Source of the DNA: Rhodamnia argentea
Lineage: Eukaryota; Streptophyta; Magnoliopsida; Myrtales; Myrtaceae
Length of the DNA: 64,000 nucleotides
Assembly (NCBI RefSeq): GCF_020921035.1
Contig: NC_063153.1
Location: 14,694,001 to 14,758,000 of the forward strand
Direction of reading: 5' to 3'
Of the stretch, positions 50,288-62,243 are shown in pieces. The translations under genes and the position numbers were made by a program. The number at the start of each line of letters is the position of its first letter. Position 1 is the stretch's first letter. The notes under the pieces are model-generated. The model was not told the origin of the DNA and did not search any database. It was given only the letters and a program-made list of their open reading frames with translations.

Positions 50288-51978
50288 CCTTCAATTGGAT
50301 CTCTGATCCTTTGAGATTTTAACTTGTTGCATGATATGCTGCAGAAACCAGACCTCATTGTATTTGTTATGGACAGTAGCGTTGGTCAAGCCGCATTTTA
50401 TCAAGCACAGGCATTCAAGTAAAGTGTTCCTGTTGGGGCTGTTATTGTGACTAAGATGGATGGTCATGCAAAGGGTGGTGGTGCTCTTAGTGCGTAAGTG
50501 TTATTTTGGTTAAGTCAGCGACATACCATTTCATTTTCCAAATTTTCCCTCTTCACAGTCGCCACCATTGAAGTGGTTGTCTAGCATTTGAATGGGGCAG
50601 TGGAGTGGATTCATGCACAAAATGTTTGCAAACGGTTGCAATGTGAGTCTTCAGAGTAGAGTGCCGCTAGCTTGCAGTCGCGTATATATGTTTTGTATAT
50701 GTGTGTGTGTTTCTTTCAATCGTAGCGGCTATAATCCTACTCTGAATTATGGCTCAGGAATGAATATCACTGGTTATATTCTTGGTTGGATATACGTCAG
50801 TTATATATGTTTTGTATGTTTTGTTAGAGCTTCATACTTTACGGGTTATGTTAATATACGTCAGTTTAGGTGAAAGATCACCTAAAGAAACATTTATACT
50901 TGTTGTAATTGAAAGTGATTATCATTTTCATGGGACTGAAGCTGAAATATTCTCTATAGAAATTTTTTTTGTTGGGAATCTAGCATGGATAAGTTTTACC
51001 CTTGGATGTTCCTTTGGTCTGAATTTATTTGTTTACAAGTGCAACGTTGCAGCAGCAAAAAGTCGTGCGATCTTTATAGGTACTGGAGAACATATGGATG
51101 AGCATGAAGTGTTTGATGTGAAGCATTTTGTTAGCCGGCTATTATGTAGGTAATTTCATTTGGATTCTTCCTTTCATTGTGTCTTTTTGATATGTATGAG
51201 TGAGATGCATTCTTTAGTGGTTTAATATTTTTGTGGAAACTATTTTTCCACAAGGATATGGGCGACTGGTCTGGGTTTATGAGATAAATTCACGAAGTGG
51301 TGACTAAAGATCGACAACCAGAGCTTCTACAAATGCTCTCTGAAGGGAAGTTTACCTTGAGAGTTATGCATGAACGTTATCAGGACATTCTTAAAGTGGA
51401 TCCAACAGGCCAGGTTTGTATTTCTTCCATCACTGGATATGATGCTTTATCTTGTCATCCCATGCTTTTATTTTGAGATTCGTGCAAAGTGAATACTCAT
51501 GGATGCATGCATGAGAATACACAAGCATGCGGTATGTCAAGATCAGTCCATGATCTAGGCTAATGGTTTGGTTCTCTTGAATCAAGTGTATTTCCATGCT
51601 GCGGGGTTTCATGCCAAAGGGTGGAGAGAAAGAAAGCCAGGCCAAGATGAAAAGATACATGATCATGATGGACTTGACGACAAACGAAGGCAAGTCCTGC
51701 TGTAATACATAGTTTAGCTGTTTATTATTTTGTCGTATGGCTGCAGGAAGGTTTTAAATTCAAATCCTTGCCTGATTAAACAAGTTCGATTTGCTCGAGA
51801 GCTAGACGGTTCAAATCCAGAGATGATGTCTGAATCGAGAATCATGCGGATAGCAAGGGATTCTAGTCGTCATTTGGAAGAAGTTAAGGAAATGTTGAAA
51901 GTGCATAAGCGGCATGCGAAGATTTGGAGGAAAATGAAAGGACGAGATAAAATGCACAGCACATTGATTGATTGACAT
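50288..51978 (+). pseudogene. SRP54: SRP54 copy C, 5'-truncated and broken
   Basis: Starts inside the intron before the fifth exon. Exons recognisable: 50345-50494, about 51044-51150, about 51264-51415, about 51590-51689 and about 51800-51975. The first has TAA in place of the Gln codon after QAFK (50420), while the rest of that exon, with [15 protein letters not shown], is clean. A stop also follows GFMR in the DWSGFM exon. The linker keeps [16 protein letters not shown], which copy B has lost. The M-domain exon ends [13 protein letters not shown] instead of MKGLKIPKKG. The GC donor (gcaagt at 51690) is kept. The 3' flank matches copy A better than B ('attctgatgtaactagtcaa' in both). N domain and G1-G3 exons are absent. 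Confidence 0.9.
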
Positions 51979-52137
51979 TCTGATGTAACTAGTCAAAATG
52001 CGCAGAATTTTTGTTTGAGTTAGGATAACAGAAGAGTAGGTGTATGTTTTTTTTCAAACTGAAGTTTTTTTTGCCTGTTTCCTCCCTTTGTCTTTATTAT
52101 ATTCTACACGGTATGAATTGGTATTATTAAAAGGCTT

Positions 52138-52480
52138 AGGACTAAATCAGCACCAATGTAATAAGTTGAGCACTTTTCTGGCACCAATTACTAGAGCTTT
52201 TCGATCAATCTAAAACTGCTCTCTTCCGTGAGGTTTACAAGTCTAACATGGCCAATGCTCGAGACTTGCAATGTACCCCTTGAGATTTGGTTGATTTTTC
52301 TTCAAGTCTTTCTATTAACTTGATTTTTTGAAGTTCCCAGATTCTCAGAAGTCAAGTACCAGTCATGAGTGACAATTAGCCCGAGAAATACCCTTCACGA
52401 AATATTGTCATCACAGGTAGAACAAGCCACTCCAGGCATCTGCTCAAGCCGTCACTAATGGAACTCACTCTGTGTCAGAA
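52138..52480. other. Spacer with a short dispersed-repeat phrase
   Basis: 'ggcttaggactaaatcagcaccaatgtaataag' style sequence near 52133 belongs to the same kind of interspersed repeat as elsewhere in the window; no gene. Confidence 0.35.
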
Positions 52481-52499
52481 TTTTCCAATCATCATTGAA

Positions 52500-53330
52500 G
52501 TTGCTTAGGTCTGTGGATCTTCTGTCGAGGTCAACCATGTTGCAGATTCTCCTTCTGAAGTTTCCTTCTCTGATGGGCAAAAGACTGCTTTTGTTGCAGA
52601 CTTACATTCATTATGGCTGTGTCTGCTCTCTTCTTATGTCTCTCCTATACTTCTCTTGCAGAATGAAGGTCCATCTGAGCTATGTATCATCTAGAAAGGA
52701 CTAGTGAAGATCACTTTCAACCCAGAGATGATTAAGAGTCCTAATATCTGTAGTCTCAAATGTGATTATGTAGAGGATTAATCGACAGAGCAGTAAAGAG
52801 ATCTGAATGGAGAAGAATGAGGGAAGTTATTTTGGTGAATGGTGCTTCTTGGTGAGACCAATCAGGACATATACAGGTTAGTGTTCTCTAAAGAGCTGTG
52901 TCTCCTGATGTTCTAATGCTGGACCAATCAGGACATATACAGGTTAGTGTTGTCAATAAGTATTCTTTTAGGGTGAATTTGCTCGCCAATTACCAGCTGA
53001 AGATAATCTCATCTTCTCTCATTGAAGTAGCAGTTCACTTTCGCATTGTAAGTGGTAGGCTTCAGATTTGGGAAGAAGTTGGCTGGTGAGAGAACATTTA
53101 CCATATGTGGAAGGACAGACTCTTTAGCACCAGAAGTCATCCAGGGAAGAGGCCATGGTTTCCCGGCCAACTTCTACATATTAGGTCTTCAAATAGATGC
53201 TCAATCTGGCCTGATAATCAGAAATTTTGTGAAGACGCCCCTTTTGATTTGGTTGTTTTGATTGCTCCTTGCTGCGAACTAGATCACTCTACTCTTGCTG
53301 CAGAGTGTTCGTTCCTGATGTGACACTGGG
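52500..53330 (+). pseudogene. Remnant of a PP2C / cNMP-binding / protein kinase fusion gene
   Basis: Exon-like pieces in order: SFSDGQKTAF (about 52567), NEGPSELC after a CAG acceptor (52663), VSPDVLMLDQSGHIQ followed by donor gttagt (52896-52940), then FRFGKKLAGERTFTICGRTD and SLAPEVIQGRGHGFPA (about 53056-53165). The last two are the kinase activation-loop region of a plant protein with PP2C, cyclic-nucleotide-binding and AGC-type kinase domains (Arabidopsis At2g20050 type), where the family reads TICG-x-x-D-x-LAPE and GHG-x-PAD-WW. Here the PADWW tryptophans are lost (PANFYILG) and a stop separates exons (52703). No start, PP2C core or 3' exons were recognised. Confidence 0.65.
52858..52949. 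repeat. Short direct repeat across a splice donor
   Basis: 'accaatcaggacatatacag' plus 'gttagtgtt' occurs at about 52858 and again at about 52921, 63 bases apart. The repeat spans the end of the VSPDVLMLDQSGHIQ exon and its donor site, duplicating the splice site. Confidence 0.85.
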
Positions 53331-54433
53331 ACACTCTGTGCTGCCATAGTGTCTTGGATATGGTATGCTTGTCCCCGGTCGTTTTATTTGTTCCAAAGTC
53401 CATAATGCTCACAGTGGTGTGGTGATTGCACAATGGAAGACGTCTCCAATCTGAATACTACATGCTCCATCTTATAAAAGACACCTGGATGTAATGAAGC
53501 TATAGGTGAATATTTTGGAAATTCTAGTACTAAGTTATGAGGGTGACTGCAAAACTGGTATGAGGAATAGATTTCTCCTGATCCATAGCTAAGCAGGAAA
53601 TATGTAATGTAGTTCTACTGCTGTCTTTGTAAAACAGACGAGATTGTCAAACCTCTAGCACAATGGCTTTTTTTGGAAACAAGGCATGGTCAATGGATTG
53701 TGCTGAAAAGAAGTCACTTTGTTTGACACTTGTCTCAAGCAGTTAGCGTGGTTCGTTCTGCCATTTCACCGTGTTTGCAATATCTCAGTGAGATATAGCA
53801 ACTGATGTGAATGACTTTCTCCTTCTGTCATCCTGAATAGCGTGAGGGTAAAAGGGTGATCAAAACAAAGATCTTTCTATAGTAATGCCACTACTACATT
53901 ACCCTTTCCCTTTCTTGTGATGCTCACTTGATGCTGCTCACTAAGATGTTCTTAGTTAGGTTTAAGAGACTGGATTTTGTTATACTTTGCATCTCGAAGA
54001 CTTCCATTGAAGTTCAGAAGTCTACTTTATATTGACAGCAAACCTTGAATAACATGATGGCAATAGGCACGAAGAAATTCATGCCGATTCGGATGCGGTT
54101 TCCAGGAATATGATCTAGGACTATAAATACTATGACTATTAGACATGTGTTTAGAAGATAATCCTGGAAGTGCTTGTGCCTTTGCGAGGGCAATGGAGGC
54201 CAAGGATTCTCATGTAGTTAAAGCGTACTTTAGTATTGCAGTAGCAGTGTAGACCGACTTTTGTGTTCCGTGTTCCATGTTGCTTTGAAGCTGCCTCTGC
54301 AGCATCCTGAATACCCGATGTTATGCAATGTGACACGGACCGGTTGTTCCGTGTCCCCATCCGTACAAGTGTACGATGTGGCGGATCTAGAAAACAATAA
54401 CGACCCAGTTAACACGTACACTTAAGCATCTTG
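53331..54433. other. Spacer, no gene recognised
   Basis: No frame over 75 codons and no known motif. May hold decayed 3' parts of the preceding pseudogene. Confidence 0.45.
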
Positions 54434-56135
54434 TTGCCAGAACTTGTCTCACCTAATTATTCGAATACAATTAATGAAATTATTAAACTACTTATTGAAT
54501 ATCATCACTGGTTGTTAGCAAACGAGTGAACTAGCAGCCTAGTTCCGTCGATGATACTAAGTATCTGAGGACTAAATTGGCCAAGAGGACTATATTGACA
54601 AATAATGAAAAGATTTATAACTAAACTAAAAATCATCAAAATATTTAGGATTAAATTGGATTGAAATGTTTAGGATTGAATTGACCATTGTACATTAATT
54701 CTAGGACTTTTTTGGACACTCATCCCCATATTGTCACACTCTACGATTGGCACTGAAGTATCCGAATACAATTAATGAAATTGTTATACTAATTATAGGA
54801 TCATTATCATCACTCATCATTAGCAGACGAGTGAAGTAGTTCCTTCGATGATACTAAGTGTTTTAGGACTAAATTGGCCGAGAGGACTACATTGGCAAAT
54901 CGTCAAAAGATTGAGGACTAAAATTACAAATCATCCACATATTTAGGATTAAATTGAATTGAAAGATTTATGATTGAATTGGCCGCAGTACAATAGTTTT
55001 AGGACTTTTTTGGGCAATCATGCCAATATGGTCAAACTCTACGATGGGACTAGTTGGAACAAAGTTAGAACCGGTAAATTTAACTATAATTAGAGGCAAT
55101 GTGCGCCGAATATAATTAAAATTTTTTATAAATGTAATTGTAACTGTTGACCACTTTTTTTTCGATTGGTCGAGTAACCTTTTTATTTATTTATTTGTGG
55201 TCGGAGGTCGAGTACCCTTTACTAATTTACTAACTTAGAATTAATTGTAGATGTAAGGGTGACATTGTAAATTCGGTGTGGACACCGAAAATCGAAATCT
55301 TTATACATATTATAGCCAAACCTTGTTGCAAGAACTAGTCCCACCTGATTATTTTAATACAATTAATGAAATTATTATACAAATTATTAGATAATCATCG
55401 GTTATCATTAGCAGACGAGTGAACTAGTAGCCTAGTTCCGGTGAGGATACTAAGTGTTTTAGGAATAAATTGGCCGAGAGGACTACATTGACAAATCATC
55501 AAAATATTTAAGACTAAATTAAAAATCATAAAAATATTTAGGACTAAATTGGATTGAGTTGGCCGCCTTACAATAGTTTTTAAGACATTTTTGGACAATC
55601 ATCCCCATATGTTCGGACTCTACGATTGGCGCCTAATTATGCGAATACAAAAAATGAAATTATTAGACTGGTTATTGGACTATCATCACCGATCGTTCGC
55701 AGACGAGTGAACTAGTAGCCTAGTTCCGACGATGATACCAAGTGTTTTAGGAATAAATTGGCCGAGATGACTACATTAGCAAAACATCCAAACATTTAGG
55801 ACTAAACTACAAATCATAAAAATATTTAAGACTAAATTGGATTGAATTGGCCGCCGTAAAATAGTTTTTATAACTTCTTTGGGCAATCATCCCCATATGG
55901 TCGGACACTACGATTGGCACCTAATTATTACAATACAAAAAGTGAAATTATTATACTGATTATCGGATTATCATAACTGGTTGTTAGCAGACAAGTGAAC
56001 TAGTAGCCTATTTCCATTGATGATACTAAGTGTTTTAGGATTAAATTGGCAAATCGTCAATTCAGAGCTAAATTAGTACAACTTAAATGTTTATATCTTG
56101 GTATAATAAATTTAGGGCTTTTTCTATAATTTTCC
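54434..56135. repeat. Tandem repeat array, about 300-bp unit, five copies
   Basis: Units begin near 54434, 54759, 55327, 55640 and 55930. Each has 'cgaatacaattaatgaaatt', then 'agcagacgagtgaactagta', then 'gatgatactaagtgttttag', then 'gactaaattggccgagagga', then 'aatcatccccatatggtc' and 'ctctacgattggc'. A non-repeat spacer lies at about 55060-55320 between the second and third units, and the fifth unit is truncated. No coding. Parts of the unit are the dispersed 'gactaaattgg' repeat. Confidence 0.85.
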
Positions 56136-57160
56136 CAATTATATGTGATAAAAAAATTCAGGGGCTTCTAGAGTGCAAAGATCCCCCTTGGTCCACGCTC
56201 GGACTATGGACTGAAGCCTAGGGATTGTGTTAGGAGGTATGAGCCGCGCACAACTACGGAACATCACAATTTTCGGTCGTGCGGACAAGATGTGGTCAAC
56301 AAAATTGCATTAAAAAAGGTGAGCAACCTTCTTCCAAATCAATCCTGTGAGATTCGAGGGGGCAATGGCATTATTAGTAGCACCCTAAAACCCAAATCCG
56401 TCTAATCAAATCATTTGAGTAGTGGATTATGTTGCCCTTGAATACTCCTCATTATATTTGGGATAATTACAAAAAAAAATGTCTAATCATATTGTGCATA
56501 TATCAATTCAATGCTAAATTTTTTAATATGACCAATTTAGTCCTAAATCTTTGGACGATTTGCCAATATAATCATAGTGGTCAATTTTGGCCAAAAATCG
56601 CTAACATTGATGCCAACCGTTCTTATATAAATAATTTTGCTTTTTTTTTTCCTTTTGTGTTTTCTTTTTTCTCTTCTTTCTCTCCGCCGGTGTGCAGCCG
56701 ATAGAGGTCCCCAAAACACAACTGAGGGCCAGGACGGGCTCGTTGGCCCATGCTGGATTTGGGTGTTGCTGCTTCCCCAAGATCCGGCGAGGGGTCATGA
56801 GCCCTTGCCTAGTGCCGGAGAGGGCCACCAACCTCGGTTGTGGCCGATGAGGGTCAGAAGTTAAAAATTTATAATAAAAAATTAGAAAAGTAAAAAAATA
56901 TTGTTGAAATTGTTTAGGTTAGTATTCGTCATGCCACATAAGACGATCGACATCCATATAAATGATTTTTGATAAAAATTCGCCGGAATGACTATCTTGG
57001 CAAATCGTTAAAAGGTTTAGAATTAAATTGGCCAAATTAAAAAGTTTAGGGTTTAATTAGCCGATATACAATAGGTTTATAACTTGCACAAGTTCAAATT
57101 TTTAAAACGAAAAATCATATATTTGTAAGGCTCTGAGCAAGTTTTCGTAAATTTAATCGG
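56136..57160. other. Interspersed-repeat and hairpin-type GC-rich DNA
   Basis: 56505-56600 and 56990-57080 carry 'tttagtcctaaatc'-type sequence, and 56690-56860 a GC-rich insert similar in wording to the fold-back element at 46483. Together they may be one degenerate composite element. Frames on both strands are artefacts of it. Confidence 0.45.
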
Positions 57161-59423
57161 AATTTCTTCAAGACTTCATTTAAAAACCCATCTCGAGCTC
57201 GAGACGAGCTCCCATTTTACTCGAGGACCGACTAGGAATAGGGTTCGGAACAGGATCGATCACCCCGAAACCGTCCCATCCCATCCCGTCCCGTCCCGTC
57301 GTCTTCTCTTTGCTCCGTGCTTCTTCGAAAGGAAGGATAAAGATGAGAAGAGGAGGTGCACAAAAAAGAAAAGGACCGAGAGAGAAGTGAACGGAAGGCA
57401 TCAAAGAAGATAAGTGGGGCTGGCCAATATTGCCATTCCTCTATCCAATTTCCAATCCGTGGGTGCAAAATGGACATTCAATTAGGCGAAAGGCACGATC
57501 AGGCCGCCCACCCACCCCGGGCCAAAGCCGTGGGCGACGTTGAGGAGGGGAGGAAAAAGTGTGGATAAGATCATGAGAATCAAAAAGGGTGGGGGAGGAG
57601 CTGTCCAAGAAACAAACACGTGGTGTGCATCAGATGGAAAGGGAGGAAGGTAAGGGAATATCCTCTCTGCCCCCTCCTCAATCATGATGATTCCTTTACC
57701 CAAGTCAACCTCCTTATCCTCTCCTGCCAACTCTCCCTCCCCGACCCCCATGGAGAATCGCATTTATTATTATTATTATTATTATTATCTCATTAAAATA
57801 TGTATAAAAAAAATTTGGTGATATTCTTTTATTTAATTCGTGGGTTACGTGGGGGCCGGTCTTTCTCGATTCGATTACTTTAATGATAAAGTGCTACGAG
57901 AAAGGTGCGACAAGGCAAGGGCAGAAGGCTGTTCTTGTCTTGGCGATTTGGGTCTTAATGACTCGGGATTGGCGCTGAAGTCAAAAGAGGAAGGAAGATT
58001 AGACAGAGAGAATAATAAAATATTTCCAGAGACACTTGGTGTGTCTGTGTTTCCATCTGTGGATTTGCTAATGAATTCTAATAATAGCGTCGAGACGGTT
58101 ACGAGGGGGCTTAATTGACGTTCGACCATGCAGAGAGGCGTTGGATAAGCAGCTTCTTTTGGAAGTTGGTTCGCGATTTCATGTCAAGGAAAACAATACA
58201 AAACAGAGAATAAGAAGGGTCCAAGCTTCTTCTTTCTTTCTTTTTTCTTGAAAGAACGAAAGGATTGGAATGGGCAATTCACGTCGATGATTACTTTATG
58301 CCCTCGACGGGCAATCCCGTTCGAGCCATATTCTGCTGCTTATCTTGAGGAGTCCGACACAACTTGCCCCGTCACGATATTAGTAGGAGTAGAGTCGAGG
58401 TTATATTACGTCGGGGACGCAATCGATTCTACAAAGCAAAACGAACCGAGACTTTTTGAGATTAAGAAGTAACTTGGGGACTCGAACGCACGATTAGTGG
58501 ATAATTACCGGCAATCGGCAACAGATTATGACTGATTAGCTTAACCCTCATGAGACGCCAAGCCGGTGCGACCTCCCCCAATTTATTTCAACGGGGACTC
58601 CCCGTTCTGGAAAAGGCGTGTAATATATATAAATAAACACAATTCAAAAGGAAAGGTCAAAATCTGAACACGGTGGGGTTGTTATTGCTTTATGAGGCAA
58701 AGATGGCCAAAGAGATAAGGAAGGGTTTTGATCCGTTACCCCATCAAGAGAGAAAGGGATAGCTACGTCCATACTGGTGACTCGGACATGTGTACATGTG
58801 AATTGCCTTCCAACCAAAAAAAAAAAAAAAACAAAAACAAAAGGCATGGTTGTGCCTTATCTTCTTTCCGAGAGCCGATTATGATGACTCCCGACTCCTC
58901 CTTGAGGATAAAAGTCCATCTCGTGCCAAGAAAAGGCAATAATTAAATTCGCTGACATAACAGTTTTTATTTTTATTTTTATGATCGTGAGAATAATAGC
59001 ATAACGTAAGGACTCAAATTCTTAAAAGAGTGATTTTTAATTATTTAATTATTTATTTTTTGCGGCTCGTTGTATGCTGTCGATCTCATATTAAATAAAA
59101 AGAAATCGTCACGTAAACATATTCCAAAAATAGATAGATAATTAATTAATTAAATGACCAATAAATTTCCCAAAAAAAGGAAAAAGGAGAAAAAAGAAAC
59201 GGTCCATTTTTAACCTATCCATGGGCAGCCTCCCTCCCTTCCGCTTTGGTATGGTTATGATAAACATTCAAGCACATCTCGTTACGTTGCCTTATCTTTT
59301 GCTGTTGGGTACGTACGTTACGTTGCGTGTGTATTTATTCCCACCACATAACGCTTCCTTAAGAGCAACCTGTGAAGGATCACTTCACAATCCATCCTGC
59401 GCATAGCCTTGAGAGATAAGACC

Positions 59424-59426
<3 letters not shown>
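57161..59426. other. Spacer upstream of the OXS3-like gene, no gene recognised
   Basis: 57280-57300 has a short GTCCC/TCCCA tandem phrase; 57765-57787 is a (TTA)n microsatellite; 58806-58824 is a poly-A run. A 92-codon frame at 57840 and a 74-codon frame at 58248 have no family match. The last few hundred bases before 59427 presumably contain the promoter of the next gene. Confidence 0.45.

Positions 59427-59455
<29 letters not shown>
59427..59455. repeat. (CT)n microsatellite in the OXS3-like leader
   Basis: About 14 units, ending 11 bases before the start codon. Confidence 0.95.
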
Positions 59456-59458
<3 letters not shown>

Positions 59459-59466
59459 TCTTGTTC

Positions 59467-60441
59467 ATGACATCAATGGTTGAAGAAAACCAGAGCTTTG
59501 GCGATCTGGGTTTGAAGTTTCTTGATGATCGTCCGAGGGAAGAGGAGTGGACGATCATGGACGGTGGTGGTGGTAATGTCTGTGATGATTCGGAATCGGT
59601 AGGGACGTCGTCTGTGGAAGATCGAGGCTCGAGAGACTCTCGGGAATGGCCGTCGTGTTCGTCCGATCTCCTAGAGGACGCTTCTTCTTCTCCCTCGCCT
59701 CCTCTTCCGAAATGGTGGAGGTCCTCATCGTCCTCCTCGTCTCTCGCGGGCAAACACGGACCTTTGTACGAGTTATCGGACCTCATGGCTCACCTTCCTA
59801 TTAAGTAAGTTCCAAGTATTTATCTTCCCTTGGTATGCGAACACGATCTAGGATCGAAAGACGCTAGTGGATCGGATATTGCGAGAATGAAATGTCGTTC
59901 TACATAACTTGTAACTTGATCATTTTATTCATCAAGAGAAGAACACGGAATTATCGTAGTATGGTAGTTCTCCACCATTCTGATTGAATGAGAAGGAAGA
60001 TTCCGAGCCACTAAATTAGTTGAACTAAGATCATGCGGAAAACTATAGTGTTACATATTTCTCTAAGTTGATTTTCGGACAGGAAGTGGCGGTAATTGAA
60101 TTTTTTTGATCTTGTCGCGGCGCAGGAGGGGGCTCTCGAGGTGTTACGATGGGAAATCGCAGTCATTCACGTCGCTGGCGAGCGTGAAGAGCGTGGAGGA
60201 TCTGGTGAAGAAGGAGAGGCCCTACGCAAAGAGATTGAAGCTGTGCAAAAGCTATGGAGGAGGCTTGGACAGTCCCAGCAAATCGATTAGTCCCAAGGCG
60301 ATCATATCGAAGAAGGGTTCGTCATCAAGATCTGCTTTTTCATCTTCTTCTTCATCATCATCTTCTTCTTCTTCGCATCTAGGCAAGAGGTGTACTTCGC
60401 TCGGCAATAGACCGCCCATTCGGGTACTCAAGACGTTTTGA
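59467..60441 (+). CDS. OXIDATIVE STRESS 3 (OXS3)-family protein
   Basis: CDS join(59467..59804, 60126..60441), 217 residues. The intron starts gtaagt after PIK and ends gcgcag before RGLSR. The signature across the junction is [20 protein letters not shown] (113-132) followed by [19 protein letters not shown]; this GLS[13 protein letters not shown] block defines the OXS3 family. The N-terminal half is acidic and serine-rich ([21 protein letters not shown]); the C-terminal part has a run of 13 or more serines (60338-60378) and ends [12 protein letters not shown]3 proteins are nuclear chromatin-associated factors that raise tolerance to cadmium and oxidants and modulate stress-gene expression. 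Start is the first in-frame ATG after the CT leader; a second Met three codons on is possible. Disordered outside the motif. Confidence 0.9.
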
Positions 60442-60503
60442 GTTTTGATCGATGTGCATATACTCTCTTTAGTCTTGAATACATCTTTCAATCCGTGGAA
60501 CAT

Positions 60504-60531
60504 TTGTTTTTTTTTTTTTTTTTTTTTTTTG
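60504..60531. repeat. Poly-T tract downstream of the OXS3-like gene
   Basis: About 24 consecutive T after the stop codon, about 65 bases into the 3' flank. Confidence 0.9.
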
Positions 60532-60685
60532 GTGGTTGCTTTGTATGATTAAGGGAGAGTTTAGGGTTAAATATAATCAGGAGCCGGTGATTTTGGATGA
60601 TAACGTGATGTGTTTTTTCGTTTATTGTTATTAGTCCTAGTCTATGCATTTACAAAAGAATAAGATGTTCCGGTTTGAAAAACCA

Positions 60686-61275
60686 AGCGTAAAAAGAAAT
60701 ACGTGATATGTATTCAAAAACAACTAATGCGATGCAATCAAATAACGTTGAACGAGTTAGGTTCGAAATTAAATTTTGCGAAATTTGCTTATTTCTATTC
60801 GAGTACAGCCTCACGTGAATCGGCATAATGGTCGGTTATGCCGGCGGAGAGCGTAGTCACAAGGTGCATCAAAGAGGTTGCATATTTCCGACATGGAGGA
60901 CTTGGATAAAAGCCTTATCCAATGACTTGCATCAAGCGTAAAAAGAAATACGTGATATGTATTCAAAGACTACTAGTGCGATGCAATCAAATAACCTTAA
61001 ACAAGTTAGGTTTGAAATTAAATTTTGTAAAATTTGCTTATTTCTATTCCAAAAAAAATTTGCTTATTTCTATTCGAGTACAACCTCACGTGAATCGGTC
61101 TAATGGTCGGTTATGCGTTTTAAAAAAAAAAAAAAAAAAAAAACGTAAAGTTGTGCGGATTTGTATTTATTTGATGGTGATAGTCACAAGGTGCATCAAA
61201 GAGGTTTCATATTTCCGACATGGAGGACTTGGATAAAAGCCTTATCAAGTGACTTGAATCAAAAAAAAAAACGTG
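60686..61275. repeat. Tandem duplication, about 249-bp unit, two copies plus a partial third
   Basis: Unit 1 starts at 60686 and unit 2 at 60935, both with 'agcgtaaaaagaaatacgtg', 'gatgcaatcaaataac', 'tacaacctcacgtgaatcgg' and 'cacaaggtgcatcaaagagg', ending 'gacatggaggacttggataa'. Unit 2 has a further internal 24-base duplication ('aaatttgcttatttctattc') near 61035-61075 and an A-run at 61123. A partial third unit ('aaacgtgatatgtttcaaga') follows at 61262. No coding assigned. Confidence 0.85.
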
Positions 61276-62157
61276 ATATGTTTCAAGACTACGCGATATC
61301 GTTAAACTGGGTTAAGGATTATTTTTTGTATAGGATTATGTCTTACAATGGAGACTTAAATCTTTTTCTTGTAAACAAAGCAACATTTCGTTTCTTCTTT
61401 TTCAGGAGTGAAGCTCCTGAGGCTTCTGTCGGCGTAAAAATTGATCTCCAGAAAACAAGCATTGTCAATTTTTTGGCGTTCCCGCAAATACATCAGAACT
61501 CATTGACCATGTATGATGATCAACTTAAATGAGAAAATGACATATCTATAGCCTCCAATGAAAACCAATCTGATCTCCAACTAAAAAAATACACCAACAT
61601 TTCTTCTTTCTATTTTCTTTAATTTCTGCAGAACACGTTTTTTGTTGATGCTTTCACTTGAAATTGAATAGCCGTTTCCCTCCATTTCTCCTTTTCTTGC
61701 GAGGATTGACAATCCTGTACTTTGCTTAAACTGGAAATGGTTATCCACTTAAATCGGGATCGATTAGGGTCAGTTTCTTACTTTGATCTGCATTTATTGG
61801 CTTCGACTTGATCTTTGACAATATCAAATTTGCCAAAAATAAAAAACCGCCGTTTAAACTCATCGTTACATGTTATAATTCGAAGCATGTAATTGCGATT
61901 TTAAAGCAAAAGGATGAGATTTGTTGTGCACTAATAGATCTACGTCCACCCGTGATAGCGTGCCGGTATTCTCTAGTACACGCGAAATGCAATGCAACAG
62001 CAATACAGTACGTGTAAAAGAAAGAGAGGATTAGGTCATTGCGAAATCCTCTTGCCCCAGCATGCATACAAAGCTAACCACGAAAAATTTCTGCTTTCAT
62101 ATAGTGTCCCATGACTAACCCAATCATCAGGTGCATCGGTGTAGTAAACCCACACAA
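61276..62157. other. Spacer between convergent OXS3-like and ArgRS genes, no gene recognised
   Basis: Only short frames without family match. Confidence 0.5.
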
Positions 62158-62243
62158 CTTGGAAAGTATCCTTTGCTAATGTATTTATAACTTGTGGGAG
62201 CTTGGAAAGTATCCTCTTCTAATGTATTTATAACTTGTGGACA
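62158..62243. repeat. 43-bp tandem duplication over the ArgRS stop codon
   Basis: 'cttggaaagtatcc' then 'ctaatgtatttataacttgt' occurs at 62158-62200 and 62201-62243. The second (upstream in the gene) contains the working VHKL stop; the other duplicates those last codons and the stop in the 3' UTR. Confidence 0.9.

Noticed and set aside
57840-58118. 92-codon frame beginning MGYVGAGLSRFD
   Set aside because: Another frame of similar length overlaps on the opposite strand and there is no family match; probably chance.
59454-59786. Minus-strand frame of 110 codons
   Set aside because: Antisense shadow of OXS3-like exon 1.
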